Source: Acorus gramineus
Taxonomy: Eukaryota > Streptophyta > Magnoliopsida > Acorales > Acoraceae
Assembly (NCBI GenBank): GCA_030737835.1
Contig: CM060855.1
Span: 13,542,114-13,606,113 of the forward strand
Direction: 5' to 3'
Length of the DNA: 64,000 nt
Below are positions 33,298 through 46,909 of the stretch, piece by piece. The first letter of the stretch is position 1, and each line of letters opens with the position of its first letter. The notes beneath the pieces were generated by a model. It ran no database searches, was not told where the DNA came from, and saw only the letters and a program-made list of their open reading frames with translations. Both the position numbers and the translations under genes were made by a program.

Positions 33298-34566
33298 AGG
33301 CTGTCCTGATAATTAAATTTTTTGGTTGGGCCCTAGGCAAACTTTCAAAGTGAGGCCCTATATTTATTTTTTTTTTAAAGTGTAGATTGTTAAAATATTA
33401 CACATAATTTTATTTTAAGACATAAATATTACAAAATATATACACAATATTATAAAATTATTTAAATTACAACCTTCTACATTATTATATTCACATAAAA
33501 AGCCATAAAATAATAAAGTTTTGATAGAATGAGAAAATTGTAATACTAAAAAGGGAAAATGACCAAAAAAAACTTCTAAAAATTAGAAATATCCAAATCA
33601 ATCACTTTTTAAAATTATACCTAAAAAAACCTCATTTCACAATTTTAGAAACATAAAAGACTAATTTACCCTTATGTAATTAGATCTTTAACATCCCTCT
33701 AACCCTTGTTAGGTTATTCCATACCAAAAACCTATTTTTCCTACAAAACAACAATCTCTCTCTATATTTACCCATTTCAATCCCCTTAGAGGTTTTGTAG
33801 TTATGTATATATCTTATGTATATCTTACCTAGGATGTTGTTTATCATTTTTCATTGTGTATAATCGTAATATTTAATTTAAATATGTATTATGCCCCAAT
33901 GCAGCAGATGATAATTTAAATTATAATTCATTTTTTTTGCTTGCCTATTCACTTATTTTTATAGCGTCATTAGTGCATATCCATTTTTTTAAAGAAGCAT
34001 CAACATTTAATGGAGTTCATCATTAAAAACTCAAATTATTAGCACATTTCTCACAAAATCCACTCAATCACAAAGAATTTAAAATAAAAAACAAGTTCTA
34101 CGTGAGAACGTGTGAAATACATTAACAAAATTAAGAGGGGTGAAATATTTTAAAAAAATTAAGAGGTATAGAATATGTTAAGGATCTAATTACATAAGGG
34201 TATGTTAGTCTTTTGTGTTTTCAAAATTGTAAAATAAGACTTTTTTTTGTATAATTTTAAAAAATGACTGATTTGAGTATTTCTAACTTTTATGAGACTT
34301 TTTTTTTGTCATTTTTCCTAATAGAAAATACGTAGGGTTTAAAATTTAAATATTATATAGGTTAGAGGGATTTATTGAGGGAAAAGATTTTAGACTTGAT
34401 TTTAGGGTTATTAGAGTGAGAGTGTTTTGAAAGGGACAAATTCATTTTTATTTAATCGGATCCCACCGTTCATTTTCAAAATTCCATTGATCAGATGACA
34501 GAGGCCCTCCTTGGATGGAGGGCCTAGGCAATTGCCTTGGTGGCTTGTCTCAGGGTTAGCCCTGGG
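33298..34566. mobile_element. hAT-like non-autonomous element in tandem copy A
   Basis: CCTGGTT flanks both sides (33291-33297 and 34567-34573), a probable 8-bp duplication with one changed base. Copy B has the uninterrupted equivalent TATGGTCTGGTTTGACATT at 36033-36051. The ends are loosely inverted (AGGCTGTCCTGA against AGGGCTAACCCTGA), and the subterminal text GGGCCCTAGGCAA / GGCCTAGGCAATTG is inverted. No transposase is encoded; a Mutator-like foldback fills the centre. Confidence 0.75.
33553..34318. mobile_element. Mutator-like foldback MITE nested in the hAT-like element
   Basis: Arms of about 150 bp are inverted copies: GGGAAAATGACC at the left, complement of GTCATTTTTCC at the right, and shared CCCTTATGTAATTAGATC inside. 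The 9-base flanks TACTAAAAA and TAATAGAAA agree at 7 of 9 positions, which fits the 9-bp duplication of Mutator-like elements. Confidence 0.7.
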
Positions 34567-35860
34567 CCTGGTTTGGCATTGGGATAAAGAAATAATTAGG
34601 TTAAATTACATATTATCCCATATTGCATAAGAAAATAAGGGATAAAACATGGACAATTGTCTAAGAGAAAAAATGGGGATATTTTGTTCTATGTAAAAGG
34701 TGAAACAGACTTTATCCCTATTTTTTAATCACATTTTGTAACACACAAACAACTTTTATGACGGTCATTCTCAAAAAAACAAAAAAACAAAAATTCATGA
34801 AACTAAAACTAACAATATTAATACCCCATTAATAAAAAAAAAAGGTAGGCTTGATATTTTTAAATATTTTTTTGAAGTTATCTCATATTTTTTATCACGT
34901 GATCCAAATGCAAAATTAAAGATAAGAATAATAAATAAATAAAAAATAGTGACAACAAAATACATTATCAAATATAAATCTTAATAAAAATAATTATTTT
35001 TTATCTCCATTAATTAGATTAACTTTTCATAAATATTTATTCTTTTATCAAATATGTCCTATGAATTTATAATTGCCCTTTCAAAAGCTATTGCTTATAT
35101 ATAATATAAGGTTATGCTACACTTTGAAATGCCGTGATTTTTTTACTTCTTAAAATGTACATGCTTTATTTTTATTAAAATATATGTATGTTTTAATACA
35201 TGAAAAAAAATAAAGAACGTGAGTTCTGCATGCGCCGCACCTGATGTTGTCCTAACATTTATTCATAACAATAAGTACATCTCATGCATGTGATCGGGTC
35301 GTCCAGCGGATGGGGGAGGTGATTGATATTGTTGTTATTGTTAATAAAAAAAAAGATCGAGAATCCCATGCAAAATTAAATAATTAATTTAAATTACAAA
35401 TATGGATCTTCCATCCTGCCATTTGTGCCCAAAATCCCATGCATTATTTCACTGACATGTATGTATATGGGAGTACTCCCACAGCAATCATAATTGAATT
35501 TCCAACTACTTTTTGTGTTCCGTTCTGGCCTTTGCTTGAGCCTCCACACAACTCCGTATGTTTTGTTCCCTTTAGATTCCAAACCTAATTGTTCATTTGC
35601 TTTTTGGTTTCAATTATGAATTATGAGCACGTCCATCCACACACCATTTGTTCAATAATAACAATAAAAAAAATAAATATATATATATATATATATATTT
35701 AATTTAAACATTACTAATCCCACAAACTATTCAACGATCTACTTAAATTTAATCATGACAACTTCAAATTTAAGTTTCGTGCAACTTGAATATCGGTAAC
35801 ATATAAAAAGAAGGTAATTAATTTCCAGTTGGTTGGATTAGACCGATATATGTGAAATAC

Positions 35861-37222
35861 TAATTAAAATCTAGCTTAGCGATTGGTTGGGAAGGATCAT
35901 TGTGATGATGAGGATTGTGTAACTTCAAATCACAAATATAGTAAATTCCATTTATAATTTAACTCCATGGCACACATATAAAACTTGCTAGAACGGGGAG
36001 GGTGGTCCCCGTATCAATGAACATTTTCTTTATGGTCTGGTTTGACATTGGGATAAGGGGTTGAGATAAAGAAATAATTGGGTTAAATCACATGTTATCC
36101 CACATAGCATAAAAGAAAATAGATAAAACATGAACAATTAATTGTCCATATTTTGAGAGAAAAAATGAGGATATTTTGTTCTAGGTAAAAGGTGAAATGG
36201 ACTTTAATCTCATTTTTTAACCGCATTTTATAAAACATGAACCAACTTTTATGATTACCCTTCAAAAAAAAAAAAAATTATGAAACAAAAACCAATAAGA
36301 TTAATGTCCCATTAATAGAAATGGTAGACTTGATATTTTTAATTTTTTTTTAAAATTATCCCATATTTTTTATCATGTAATCTAAATGCAAAGTTAAGGA
36401 TAATAACACAAAAAATATGGATAACAAAATGCATTATCAAATGTAACTCTAGATAAAAAAAATGATCTTTTTATTCACATAAATTAGGTTAATTTATTCT
36501 AAATATTTATCATTTTACAGAAACCATGCCTATGAGTATATAGTCCAAATTTGGATGAGCTATTGGTTTATAATCGCCCTTTCAAAAGCTATTGCGTAGA
36601 ATATAAGGTTATGCTACACTTTGAAATGACGTGATTTTTTTACTTCTTAAAAAGTACATGCTTTATTTTTATTAAAATATATGCATGTTTTAATACATGA
36701 AAAAAAATTAAAGAACGTAAGTTTTCGATCTGCATGCGATATTGTCCAAACTTATTTATTCATAATAAGTACATCTCATGCATGTGATCGGGTCGTCCAG
36801 TGGATGGGGGAGGGGATTGATATTGTTGTTAAAACTTAAAAGTGTGCTTTGTAATTTAAATTAATTACTTAATTTTGCATGGGATTCTCTTTTTGTATTA
36901 ACAATAACAATATATATATATAATTCGTACGAACTAGGAGCAGACTTTATAAATCTGCCATCCCTGCCATTTGTGCCAAAAATCCCATGTCACCATTATC
37001 ACAGTGATCCCTTTGTAGTCTATTTTCACTGACATGCATGTATATGGGAGTACTCCCCCAGCAATCATAATTGAATTTCCAACTACCTTTTGTGTTCCTT
37101 TCTGGCCTTTGCTTGAGCCTCCACACAACTCCGTATGTTTTGTTCCCTTTAGATTCCAAACCTAACACGTGCGTTCTCATCATCCCCTTGTTCAAATGCT
37201 TTTTGGTTCTTCAATTATTACC
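35861..37222. repeat. Tandem duplication, copy B (uninterrupted)
   Basis: Direct repeat of copy A without the hAT-like insertion. Within it, about 36860-36915 is an inverted version of 35327-35400 of copy A, so a small inversion separates the two copies. Confidence 0.85.
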
Positions 37223-37512
37223 AATGACACCTTCCCATGCAAAATCCATGCATAGTGTTTTTTATTTTTATTTTTGTTTCTTTTTTGTCTTTATCTTTGT
37301 CTAATGTGTAGTGTGGGTGTTATTACACCCAATTTTTTTACACTTCTATGTGGGGATTCCCTAAATAATTGTTTGTTTTTATTTTGATTGGAGAAGTGGT
37401 TTCAATCACAACCTCCAATGGATTAGACGTGTGATTGCAGTACTTGCTTGTAAGACTATGGTTCCTTGTCGGAAAGGACCACCACCTTATTTAATGTGGC
37501 TTGCACATACAA

Positions 37513-37562
<50 letters not shown>

Positions 37563-40090
37563 GAGAGATAAAAGAGGGACATGGATAGAACCTCACTCAA
37601 TCAGATGGACCGATGTCATTCATTTATATATGTTTTCTTTATCCCTGTCAATTTTAATATAGATTCACTGAATTTGATTTGCTTAGTTGTTTGTGAACTT
37701 TCAATTTGTTTTTTTCTTCTACTATACTGAAATCTAGTGAATGCCCAGAAGGAACTATATACTCACCTAATCATGTCTCTGCATTCCCAAACAACACCAT
37801 CCAAATAAAAAAAAAAAGGCAGATTACCCTATCTTGGATGCTCCCGTACCATAATCTGTGTAATTCAGTTGCAGGGTATATAGTACAAAAAAGTTTCCAC
37901 AGTAGGCCTAGTAATAGTAAACTATCCTGAATGCAATAAAATTAATTTCTTTTACCTTTCTCTTTTTTTTTTTCACTTTAATTCTTTCTTTTTCTTTTAA
38001 TGAGAATTTTGTGCTTTATCTCCTCTTTTATCATATGGGATTTTTCCGGATGTACTTGTTTGTATTGATGTATTCATTTTACTTTCATACAATTGATATT
38101 TTACTATGTTTTTCAATAGTTCTAGTTCTCTTTATAATCCATCACATTGTTTTATTGTTTAATATTTTTTTATTCAGTAAATGAAATATATTTTCTGTCA
38201 AAATAGAATTTACAAAAGAATAAATTGAATTGGTGTTGGTTTAAGAAAGACCAGCACCCCAGATACATTTAGAACAACTGAAGCTCCATCCTAATGGTTC
38301 AATCAAACAAGCAATTGAATTTTGATTGTTGCTTTAATTACCATCAATATCCTCTTGAAGGATTTCATCAGTAAATTCTTCCGGGAACATATATAGAAGA
38401 ATCAAGAAAGAAGTAGGCCGTAGGTGATTGGCTGCGCAGTTTTCCCAACCTGTATACCTGAGAATCTTCCTTCCCTGGAATTGAGGCAAGTGTAATATTT
38501 TTTGAAAGTTTGTTTTCTATATAAACTTATTTTCAAGTATACAGATTTATGACTTTGATTGTCTCAATTCTGTTAGATTCTTCTAATTGTCATGTTTAGG
38601 AGTAATGTACCATGATACAAATTGGGACAGAACATAGCTAGAATGGTTGGGACCCACAAAATGGAACACAATCACATGCATTCCTCAATCTTCAGCAGCA
38701 TTTGTCCCTCGACATTTTTCTTCCCATTGACCTTTTGATCATGTGTGACATTGATCTTCCATCATTTATCTCAATCAAAACTTGGATGTCTAATTAGCAC
38801 AAATGTATTACAGTTTTTTCTCACACTGATGTAGCAGTAAACGTTTACCATCTACAAGGAGTCTACTCTTTCCATCCAAAAAACGACTACGAGGAAGGAT
38901 ACCTCCAGATTTTAGTCACTCTCAGATCATACTCCAACACATCTTGATACCTCCAGATTTTCATCATGTGGTCTCATCAGACCATAACGTTAACGTGTAC
39001 ATATGCGACATTATTAAAGAGTACTTGGCATGTGAGAATTTGTTTATCTATATATAGATATTCATACCCAAAATTAAAGTGATATTTTAGAGTGTGTTTG
39101 TGCCTCATGAAAAGTGAGAGAAAATGAGGGAAAGTAAAAACTTTTCCCTTGACCACCAAAAAACTGGTGTTTGTGCCAAACAAATAGAGGGAAAAAACAT
39201 TTACTATTTTATCTTATTAGGATTTAAGAAAAAAAAAATTCCCTCACTGTAGAGAAGGGAAATTGTGAATTTCTCTCAACACATCAACAAAAATAATCTG
39301 ATAAACATTCATTTAATATCTCTCCTTTAATTTGTAATCTTTGCTTTTTTTTCTATTCATTTAGATTTGATTTATTGAATGATTTTATATTTTTTTAATT
39401 TATTGAATAGGTCTAGTTTTTTTTTTTTTTTTGTATTTTGTTTTTGTTTAACCTATCTAAATTGATATCTTAGATCTTGATGTGTGATTTTTTTTTCTTC
39501 GTTGAATAGACAATATTAGTCTTCCTCAACACATGATAAAAATGTCCACAGGAGTCAAAATAAAAATAATCTTAATAAAACATATAATATTTTACACATA
39601 TGTTTTTTTTTAAAATTATATGAAATAATATCAATAAAACTCATTTAACAATCTAAAATGTATGTTATTTTCAATACGTGAATAGTAAGTCATAACATAT
39701 TCACTATCTTATATGTTAAAAACGTCCACATAGATATGAATATATCCCCGCCTTTCAAAAAATTAATTTATCTTATAAAATCACACATCAATGCATCATC
39801 ATCTAATTAGTTTACCCTTCAATCTCAATTCATGAATTACGAATAACAGTACTTATTTGTTTTAGAAAATGTATAATAGATAATAATGTGTAATCTTATG
39901 TGTAAAATTTGATATTCGGGGGTTAATGTATATTATAATGATACCATAAATTATACTATTTTATATTCAAATTTTTAATTAATTTGTTAAAATGTTAATT
40001 AAAACCATATATTTATAACATTATAACAATATTAAAAAATTAATATTAATTTGCTAAATGTTAATTAAAGCCATGACATTATGCAAATCC
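37223..40090. other. Intergenic AT-rich sequence, no gene seen
   Basis: Contains a long (TA)n microsatellite at 37519-37558. The remainder has only short frames, poly(T) tracts and no inverted ends that I could pair. Nothing here supports a gene. Confidence 0.5.
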
Positions 40091-40099
40091 CTAAATATA

Positions 40100-40500
40100 C
40101 ATATATTTGATTACCTAAATCAAGGATCTCTCCCCATTCGTTCGATGGGAGAGAGATCCACCATTGATTCTAGGGCACCCACTAAAGTACTATAAATAGA
40201 GAACCAGCTCTCCAAGATTTTTCCACTAGATTCTTACACCAAAAAAAGAACTACATATAACTTGATCCATTTACAAGGGTACGTAGGCAGCCTGAGAAGA
40301 CACATCAAATTCAGTCCAAATCAAACCAAACCCAAACTGATCTCCAGTCCGGCCCATTCAAGGAGGAAGATCGCCAGCAACCGGATGGTACCTGTGAGAC
40401 AGAAGCGGACAGATTCTGACGACCCCAAATCCGAAACATCATTTTTTGTCCCTCCAATCGCCTAACGAAATATACACTTTGGTGGACATCTATAGAGTTG
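40100..40500 (+). repeat. Possible LTR promoter fragment
   Basis: A TATAAATAGAGAACCAG box (40191-40207) is followed by a leader and by GGGTACGTAGGCAGCC (40278-40293), a phrase common near the end of plant gypsy LTRs. The sequence after it is less AT-rich. No partner LTR, ends or duplication are visible. Confidence 0.35.
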
Positions 40501-41554
40501 TAAGGCATTGCAGGAGAGTTGCAACGGGCTCAAATTTCAAATGCAGCTATGTATTTTAATTTAATAAATGTTACTTAGATTACCATCAAATTAATAATAC
40601 TCCTCACAAAAAAAAAAGAGATGAAAATTATCGTGATAAGGATTATTGGATTGAAGCTTTTCAAGGGATTTATGAAATGACAATACTGTAAAAGCCGTGA
40701 ATGAGGAATAAAATAAAAAACAGAATGGGAATGCTGAAACCACATTATTATTAAAGAAAGTTACACCACCCACACGTGAGTTCCACTTCCACGCATGGCC
40801 TCTTTAACAGTATGCATGGTTCACATGCTTCAACTGTTTTATTCAGTCTGATGACTATCATATTTATTATGTTGTTATTTTTATTTATTTCGTGGAAGTA
40901 ATTATATCATATTTATTACACTGTCGGGGGTTCTATACGATCATCCCAATTTAATGAGAATCTGACAAGCCAAGAGATTAATTTTCTTTGTTGGCGTTGA
41001 AGAAATGTATATATTTATTTTCTTTCTCCTCACCGTTATGATTTTTTTATCCAGATAGATATGGAATTCCTTTACACCCCGTTTGGATGGTTGTTTAAGG
41101 TGGAATAAGGGAGTATAAGAATGGTACAAGAATAGATAGAAAAAATGGCTATTTATTTACATAGTATAACTTGTTATTATTATGCTAGTATAAATGAATA
41201 TAAAATAGTATAACAATTCTAAGTAACCCCTAGGACAAGCTATACTCAGTTTATCTATTCTCATTGATAAGTGGGGCCACCATTACATTAAAAAAATCAC
41301 ATCTCATCACATCAAATCACCTATCACACCTCTTATACATGAATAGAGTCCACATGTCAAATCAACTGTTTACACCTTATTCACATTTTATTTTTCATCA
41401 ACCAAACAACTCAACTTTTATTATTACGTTTTTCAATAAAAAAAAAAAAAAAAAACACAACCAAATAGAAAATCACTTATATAATTGATAAAATTATTTA
41501 TTCTTACAATAGACATAAATTCTAAAATAGTTCATACCTCAATGCAAACAGACG
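40501..41554. other. Intergenic; possible small MITE
   Basis: At 41077 the text ACACCCCGTTTGGATGG resembles the end of a Tourist/hAT-type MITE. Imperfectly inverted text (ATCAACCAAACAACTC) lies at 41397-41412. I cannot define both ends or a duplication. No gene is seen. Confidence 0.35.
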
Positions 41555-43468
41555 TATCTAGTTAAAACACTTCATGGGGAATTTATTATGACAATCATAA
41601 CTATTATGAGCCACCACATCATGCTGCTTCTACTACTGCAATCAATTATTCATATAATTGATTGAACGTGAGGGGTTCTTTTTTCTCAACCGTTATGCCC
41701 AACACCTTGGACATGTTACTTTTTCTATGTCCCTCATTCTTCTCGATCACTTAAGATATTTGAGAAACTAAACATTAATTATATTATGAGCTCAACAAAC
41801 ATATATCATCATAGTTAATACGTAGCAAAGATTTGGACGTCTCTTTGTATTTTATGTAGCAGCCACCGAAACCGACTCCGTACATTTGTTTTTTCTTATA
41901 TATAGATTTGTATATTATTTTTGTTATCCCAATTGGCCATCATAAATTATTTTGACCATTTTGAAAATACATAGTTGATATGGGTCAAGGATGATGAGAT
42001 TGATACAACTCTCACATACTAATTAAAATATAACAAGATGATTGAGATTGATGAAAACTATTTTTGGACCAAATTAATTTTGATGACTTCTGAGGTTGAC
42101 TCAGAAGAAACATAGTGGAAAAACTCATTACCTTTAAAAATGATAAATATTCTCCAATTTCTTGTCCACTAAATGCAACTAGTTGAATGAATATGAAGCG
42201 CTTAATTATTATTTACTATATACACACACACAACCAGTGATACTTAGATTTGTTAAAAACACATAAACAAAGATCATTTGCCACTGCACCGAACATAAAA
42301 TATTTCTTGATGTGAACAATGATCATATCTCATTTGCTACCGAATGCAAAACATTTCTGGTGAAGAACATGTCAACTTGTCAACCTTTTCATTTGCTTGA
42401 GCTAAAATAGATCAACTAATTTCTTGTCTATGGATATAGAAGCATGTGTGTTGCAATTATTTGTTATTCTATTGTGGTGGGGATGTATCCACGTACTGTG
42501 TGTGTGTGTGGAGAGAGAGAGACACACGCACACACCCACTAGTTAAATACACGCGCAAATGCGCATGTTTAAAAAGCCATTGTAAGCCAAATAAATTAAT
42601 CAAAATGATATTGCAATTTCATCACAAAATCAATCCAGAAAAAAAAAATTCAAATTCAAAAGCATGATTTCCTCCATCAAGAAATCAATCTAACCATCCC
42701 ACCCAAAAATAAAACCCAGTCAACAACAACAGCCCCAATTAAAAAAAAATAGACAGATCAATGAACTAAACCTAGCAAATATAATACTTGGGCATGTGGA
42801 GAGAGGAGGGACATACATCATACCAAATTTCAAACATTTAGCGCCCCACTCCACAAAAATAAAAAATCTAATAAACAATATAATAAAAAAAATACAGTCC
42901 AAAAAAAAGAGTAGTACTTATTTTCACAACCAAATAAACAGTGATATCTATAGATCTAAAATCAATCTGGAAAGAAAAGACAAAATAAGTTCCAATTCAT
43001 TTTGTAAGTTTTAGTAAGATCTTGGGGGTCGATATGCAAATAGCCCAGAAAAGACTTTGGCCGATTTTTTGTCAGGGACCTGGGTATAAATATTAGGGAT
43101 CTGTTTGTGACACAGATAGGGGTGTGATTGTGAAATTGATAGAACTAGAGGGCCGATATAGAAAAAGCCCAGCCATTGACATAACATTGGCCTAATGTTT
43201 TGTCGGCATCGTCACACTTTTTAGGACAAAAATTAGCCGAATGTTTTGTCCGCATTGTCACACTTTTTAAATGTGTGTGTATTGTAATGTAATTTGAGTT
43301 TGGGGGTCTTGGGAAATGTCTCGTATTGAAAGTAAGAAAAGAATTTTTCACTTTATATATTAACTCACTTATAGAGTTGATATCTAAAAAAGATAAACGG
43401 TAAAGTGATCCACACACGCGTGGGCACATTAGGTCTCAAAACTCCATCTCTTTAGTGTTTCATAAATT

Positions 43469-43505
<37 letters not shown>

Positions 43506-43802
43506 CCTCTAATCACCATTCGATTAAATAGATTTTAATTAGACAGTTAAAATAATCACCCCCATGAAATTACATATATTCTTATTAATCATGATTCCTA
43601 TTTTTTCTTTACATGATCTCTTTATTTCTCTCTTGTAATTTTTTATGGATTATTTTCTTACCATGAGATTAAATGCATCCTAACTGATTAAAGAGAATCT
43701 TTATCGTATAGAGTCTGAGAGAGGGGAAGTGTTGGGCGATAGTATCGAGCAGATTTGAAAGAAAATGGAGAGAGAGGGGAATGAGAGGGAAAGAAAATAG
43801 AA
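41555..43802. repeat. Duplicated block, copy B
   Basis: Direct repeat of 24228-28037 without its 1.55-kb insertion. At 42539 the sequence CTAG is followed by a GC hairpin (ACGCGCAAATGCGCAT), the reversed form of a Helitron 3' end with A as the adjoining base. The block 43015-43170 is related to the Helitron interior at 6470-6740. An (AT)n run is at 43473-43502. Confidence 0.8.
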
Positions 43803-44688
43803 CGTCGGGTTGATGCGAGGTCAAGGAGAGAGGGGGAGAATGGGAGATGAGAAACTGAGAATGAAAAATCTCTCACATTAAGGTTTCTCTTCACTTTCAT
43901 TTTGGGCAGTGACTTGTGAGTTCTCACTTGTGGAGTGTCAGGCGATAGTGTTTGGATTTAATGGGCTTTGGGCCTAGGTAGTTTGCAGTCTATGGCCTCT
44001 AGGCATGGGATGGGTCATGGGTGTTGGGTTGAATTATAAACAAAAATCAAATCATTCCACGACTGGGTTGGCTCAACTGAGTTCATAAGACCGGGTCAGG
44101 GTGGACCCAAACCCAGTCAGATCCTTCTGGTCAAGTCCATATCAACCTCGAATCCTTCAATTTGGATATTTTGTATTTTTTATCAGGTTGGATCCAAGTC
44201 TAAATCCAACCCACCGACATGCCTATATACAGGAACTCTTGGAACTCCTAGAATTAAATGACTTCACCAATTGCTCGTGGGGCGATTGTCATCAGAGTTG
44301 AGGAGTTCGCTGTCATCCACCAGGGGTCTATCCGAAGTTGTTTGTTCTCACGTTGCACCTTTTCGAAGGCCGACTGAAAGTCCTTAGCCCACTCATTCGC
44401 CTCCTTCGCATCGTGCTTGACCTCCTCATAGTGATGTGCAAACTCAGTCTGAAAAATTGGGCTGTATGGAATTGAGTATAACATTTTCCTTTTTGTTCTT
44501 TTAGGAGTATTAAATGATGAAAAATGTTACACTCATTCTGAAAGATTTTATACTCGGTCCATTTTACGGTTCAAAACATAAGCTTCACATGTTTTTTTTT
44601 TTTTAAATCATATACTTTAATAAAGTATGCACTTTTATAAAATATAAAATATATACTCAAATTAATTAAAAAATATCATTTATAAAAA
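43803..44688. other. Intergenic with a weak coding remnant
   Basis: On the minus strand 44484-44254 gives 76 residues with a coiled-coil-like, charged stretch (EWAKDFQSAFEKVQRENKQL). It has a higher GC content than its flanks but no recognised family and no splice partners, so I treat it as a possible transposon or gene fragment. Confidence 0.3.
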
Positions 44689-45352
44689 GGGTCAAAGACA
44701 TTTGAGTCCCTGTAAACATCCACAAATCCATATAAGTCCTTGCAAACTTGGAGTCGGACATACATGTCCTTTAAACTGTTATGGTGGGTCAATTTAATCC
44801 ATATGTTAACTTTTTATCCAATTTAATGATATATTCTCATAACATTCCATCTGTGTGAAATTAAACACTCATATAAATAACTGAAAAAATAGAAAAAAAA
44901 ACATATATATCCTTTTAAATGACCATCTTGCCCTTGATCAAACTTATTTTCACTTTTTTTTCTTTTGCGGATTTTGACTTTATTGTTGCGTACTACTCCA
45001 TTATTATTATTTTTTGCTTTTATTTCAAACAATTATAATTATGAAGATGATTTTGTTTATGTATCATATTTATTATACTATAGATATTACTTAGATTTTT
45101 ATTTTACATTTTGATGAGATGATTAAACAAGTTAAAAAGCTCATATTAATCATCATGTTATGTATTGTGGATGGTATAATAGTAAAATCACGCCTATGAT
45201 GAATTTTAATCCTGATATATTAAAAAATGATTTAACAGTAGGAATATATTAGATATTTTCTATGTTTTTAGGGATGCGATTGTCCTGTCTAAAGTTTATA
45301 AGGACTTATATGGATTTATAGATGTTTATAGAGACTCAAGCGTGTTTAATCC
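44689..45352. mobile_element. Mutator-like MITE (664 bp)
   Basis: Terminal inverted repeats of ~80-90 bp share TTGAGTC.CT.TAAACAT and AAATCCATATAAGTCCTT. The 9-base flanks TTATAAAAA (44680-44688) and TTATAAGAA (45353-45361) agree at 8 of 9 positions, the target duplication size of Mutator-like elements. The interior is AT-rich and non-coding. Confidence 0.85.
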
Positions 45353-45361
45353 TTATAAGAA

Positions 45362-46909
45362 AATATAAAATAAAAAAATTGTAATGCGAGTAAGCAAGAC
45401 CAATGAGGATACATGATTGAAAATGCACCCAAGTAAAGAGTATATACTGTGTGCACACAGCAATTTCCTCCACAGAGGAGAGGGATCATGTGGGATGTTG
45501 CCATGGGTGGAGGGGCACATGCACCCAGATTGATTGATTTGTCAGGTAACAACCTTTTCAGTGGGCCATACCTGAAGAATCACAAGGCATTTATTAATCA
45601 TTCGAGCTTTATTTCGGTCTTTTATTAATCATTGGAGCTTTGTTACACGTCAAACTCATATTAACGAGATACATTTTTTAAAAAAAATTTTAAATTTTTT
45701 ATAAATAGTTTCACACAATTTTTTTTTTTTTTTATAAAATCACAGTGATCAAAACTTGTGAGGACTGGAGTTAAGGCGGAAAAAAAAGACTCCGTGACAT
45801 TTTACTCATCATTAATCATTCCTCCCAATCAATTACTGCAACACATAATCCATTTGATCACAAGTTCAAATAGATGTTTTCGTGAGAAATGATGTCACGC
45901 GTGTAGCCTCATCCGTTGTCTTCATCAATTTTCTTTTTTTATAAAATATACATTGATCCATTAAAGTGCGTATTGTTATTAAAAGTGAAACATACACTGC
46001 GTATTTTTCTTTCTTTTGAAAAAATAAAAAAAAAATAATTTTTCATACATGCGGTATCTGCTATGATGACAAAATATATATTGTATTATCACACTGTATA
46101 AGTGACTGCAAAATCAATCGTAAATGAAGTTATAAATATAAATAAACTAAGTATATCAACTTAGTGATCTAGGTTAACCACAATGGATTGGTCTGAGGTG
46201 CATGAGGATACAATGTTATGCTCATCTCATGCATTGCGTGCAAATATATTTCATTTCTGGATTTGAGATTATCATTTTAAGGATATAAAGGATACTAAAG
46301 CTTGTTTAACAGATCACCTGAACAGGTACAGTGAGAAATTAAAACACACTTTCCATTGAGATTCAGCGTGGACCCAGGACCACAAAAACTCAAATAACTA
46401 CTCAACTCCTAATGCAATCCGTACCCTTTTTTATTTGAGCGCTGATATACACAATTCATTTTATAGCTCATTCTACAGCCTTATACAATATGATAGTATA
46501 ATATATTACATTTATCACTTTTTTATTTGAGCGCTGATATACACCATTCATTTTATAGCTCATTTTACAACCTCATACACTATGATAATATAGTATATTG
46601 TATTATCATAACGCATGAGATTCTATCAATGTATAGAGTAAAAAAATCATTTTTTCAAAAAGAAAAATACACTATTATATCTTAGTATATATTTCATTTT
46701 GTATAACAATATGTACTTCAATAGAAAAGTTTATAAATTTTTATAATTAAAAAAAAAAGATAAAAGGTATGGATTACAACTGGGGCTACACAAGAGACTT
46801 AACATATCATTTCTCTTTTTATTTTCTTTAAAATAGCATACCTCATTGAATGAGGTATATACTTTTATAAAAAAATAAATATATGTTCCAATAAATTGTA
46901 TGAACTCAT
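45362..46909. other. Intergenic with a 92-bp tandem repeat
   Basis: Units starting TTTTTATTTGAGCGCTGATA at about 46428 and 46520 form a two-copy tandem repeat (92-bp period, to ~46610). The text is also related to 12160-12320. No genes are seen in the rest. Confidence 0.5.

Larger units (their letters stand above)
33119..35620. repeat. Tandem duplication, copy A (interrupted)
   Basis: Matches 35861-37222 in direct orientation, starting TCTAGCTTAGCGATTGGTTGG and ending TTTAGATTCCAAACCTAA. Shared text includes GGGAGGGTGGTCCC and CATGTGATCGGGTCGTCCAG. Copy A is interrupted by a 1269-bp hAT-like element. A spacer of ~240 bp including a (TA)n run (35676-35700) separates the copies. A short minus-strand frame is kept in both (35582-35394 and 37195-36947, sharing ESKGNKTYGVVWRLKQRPER), but without support as a gene. 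Confidence 0.85.
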
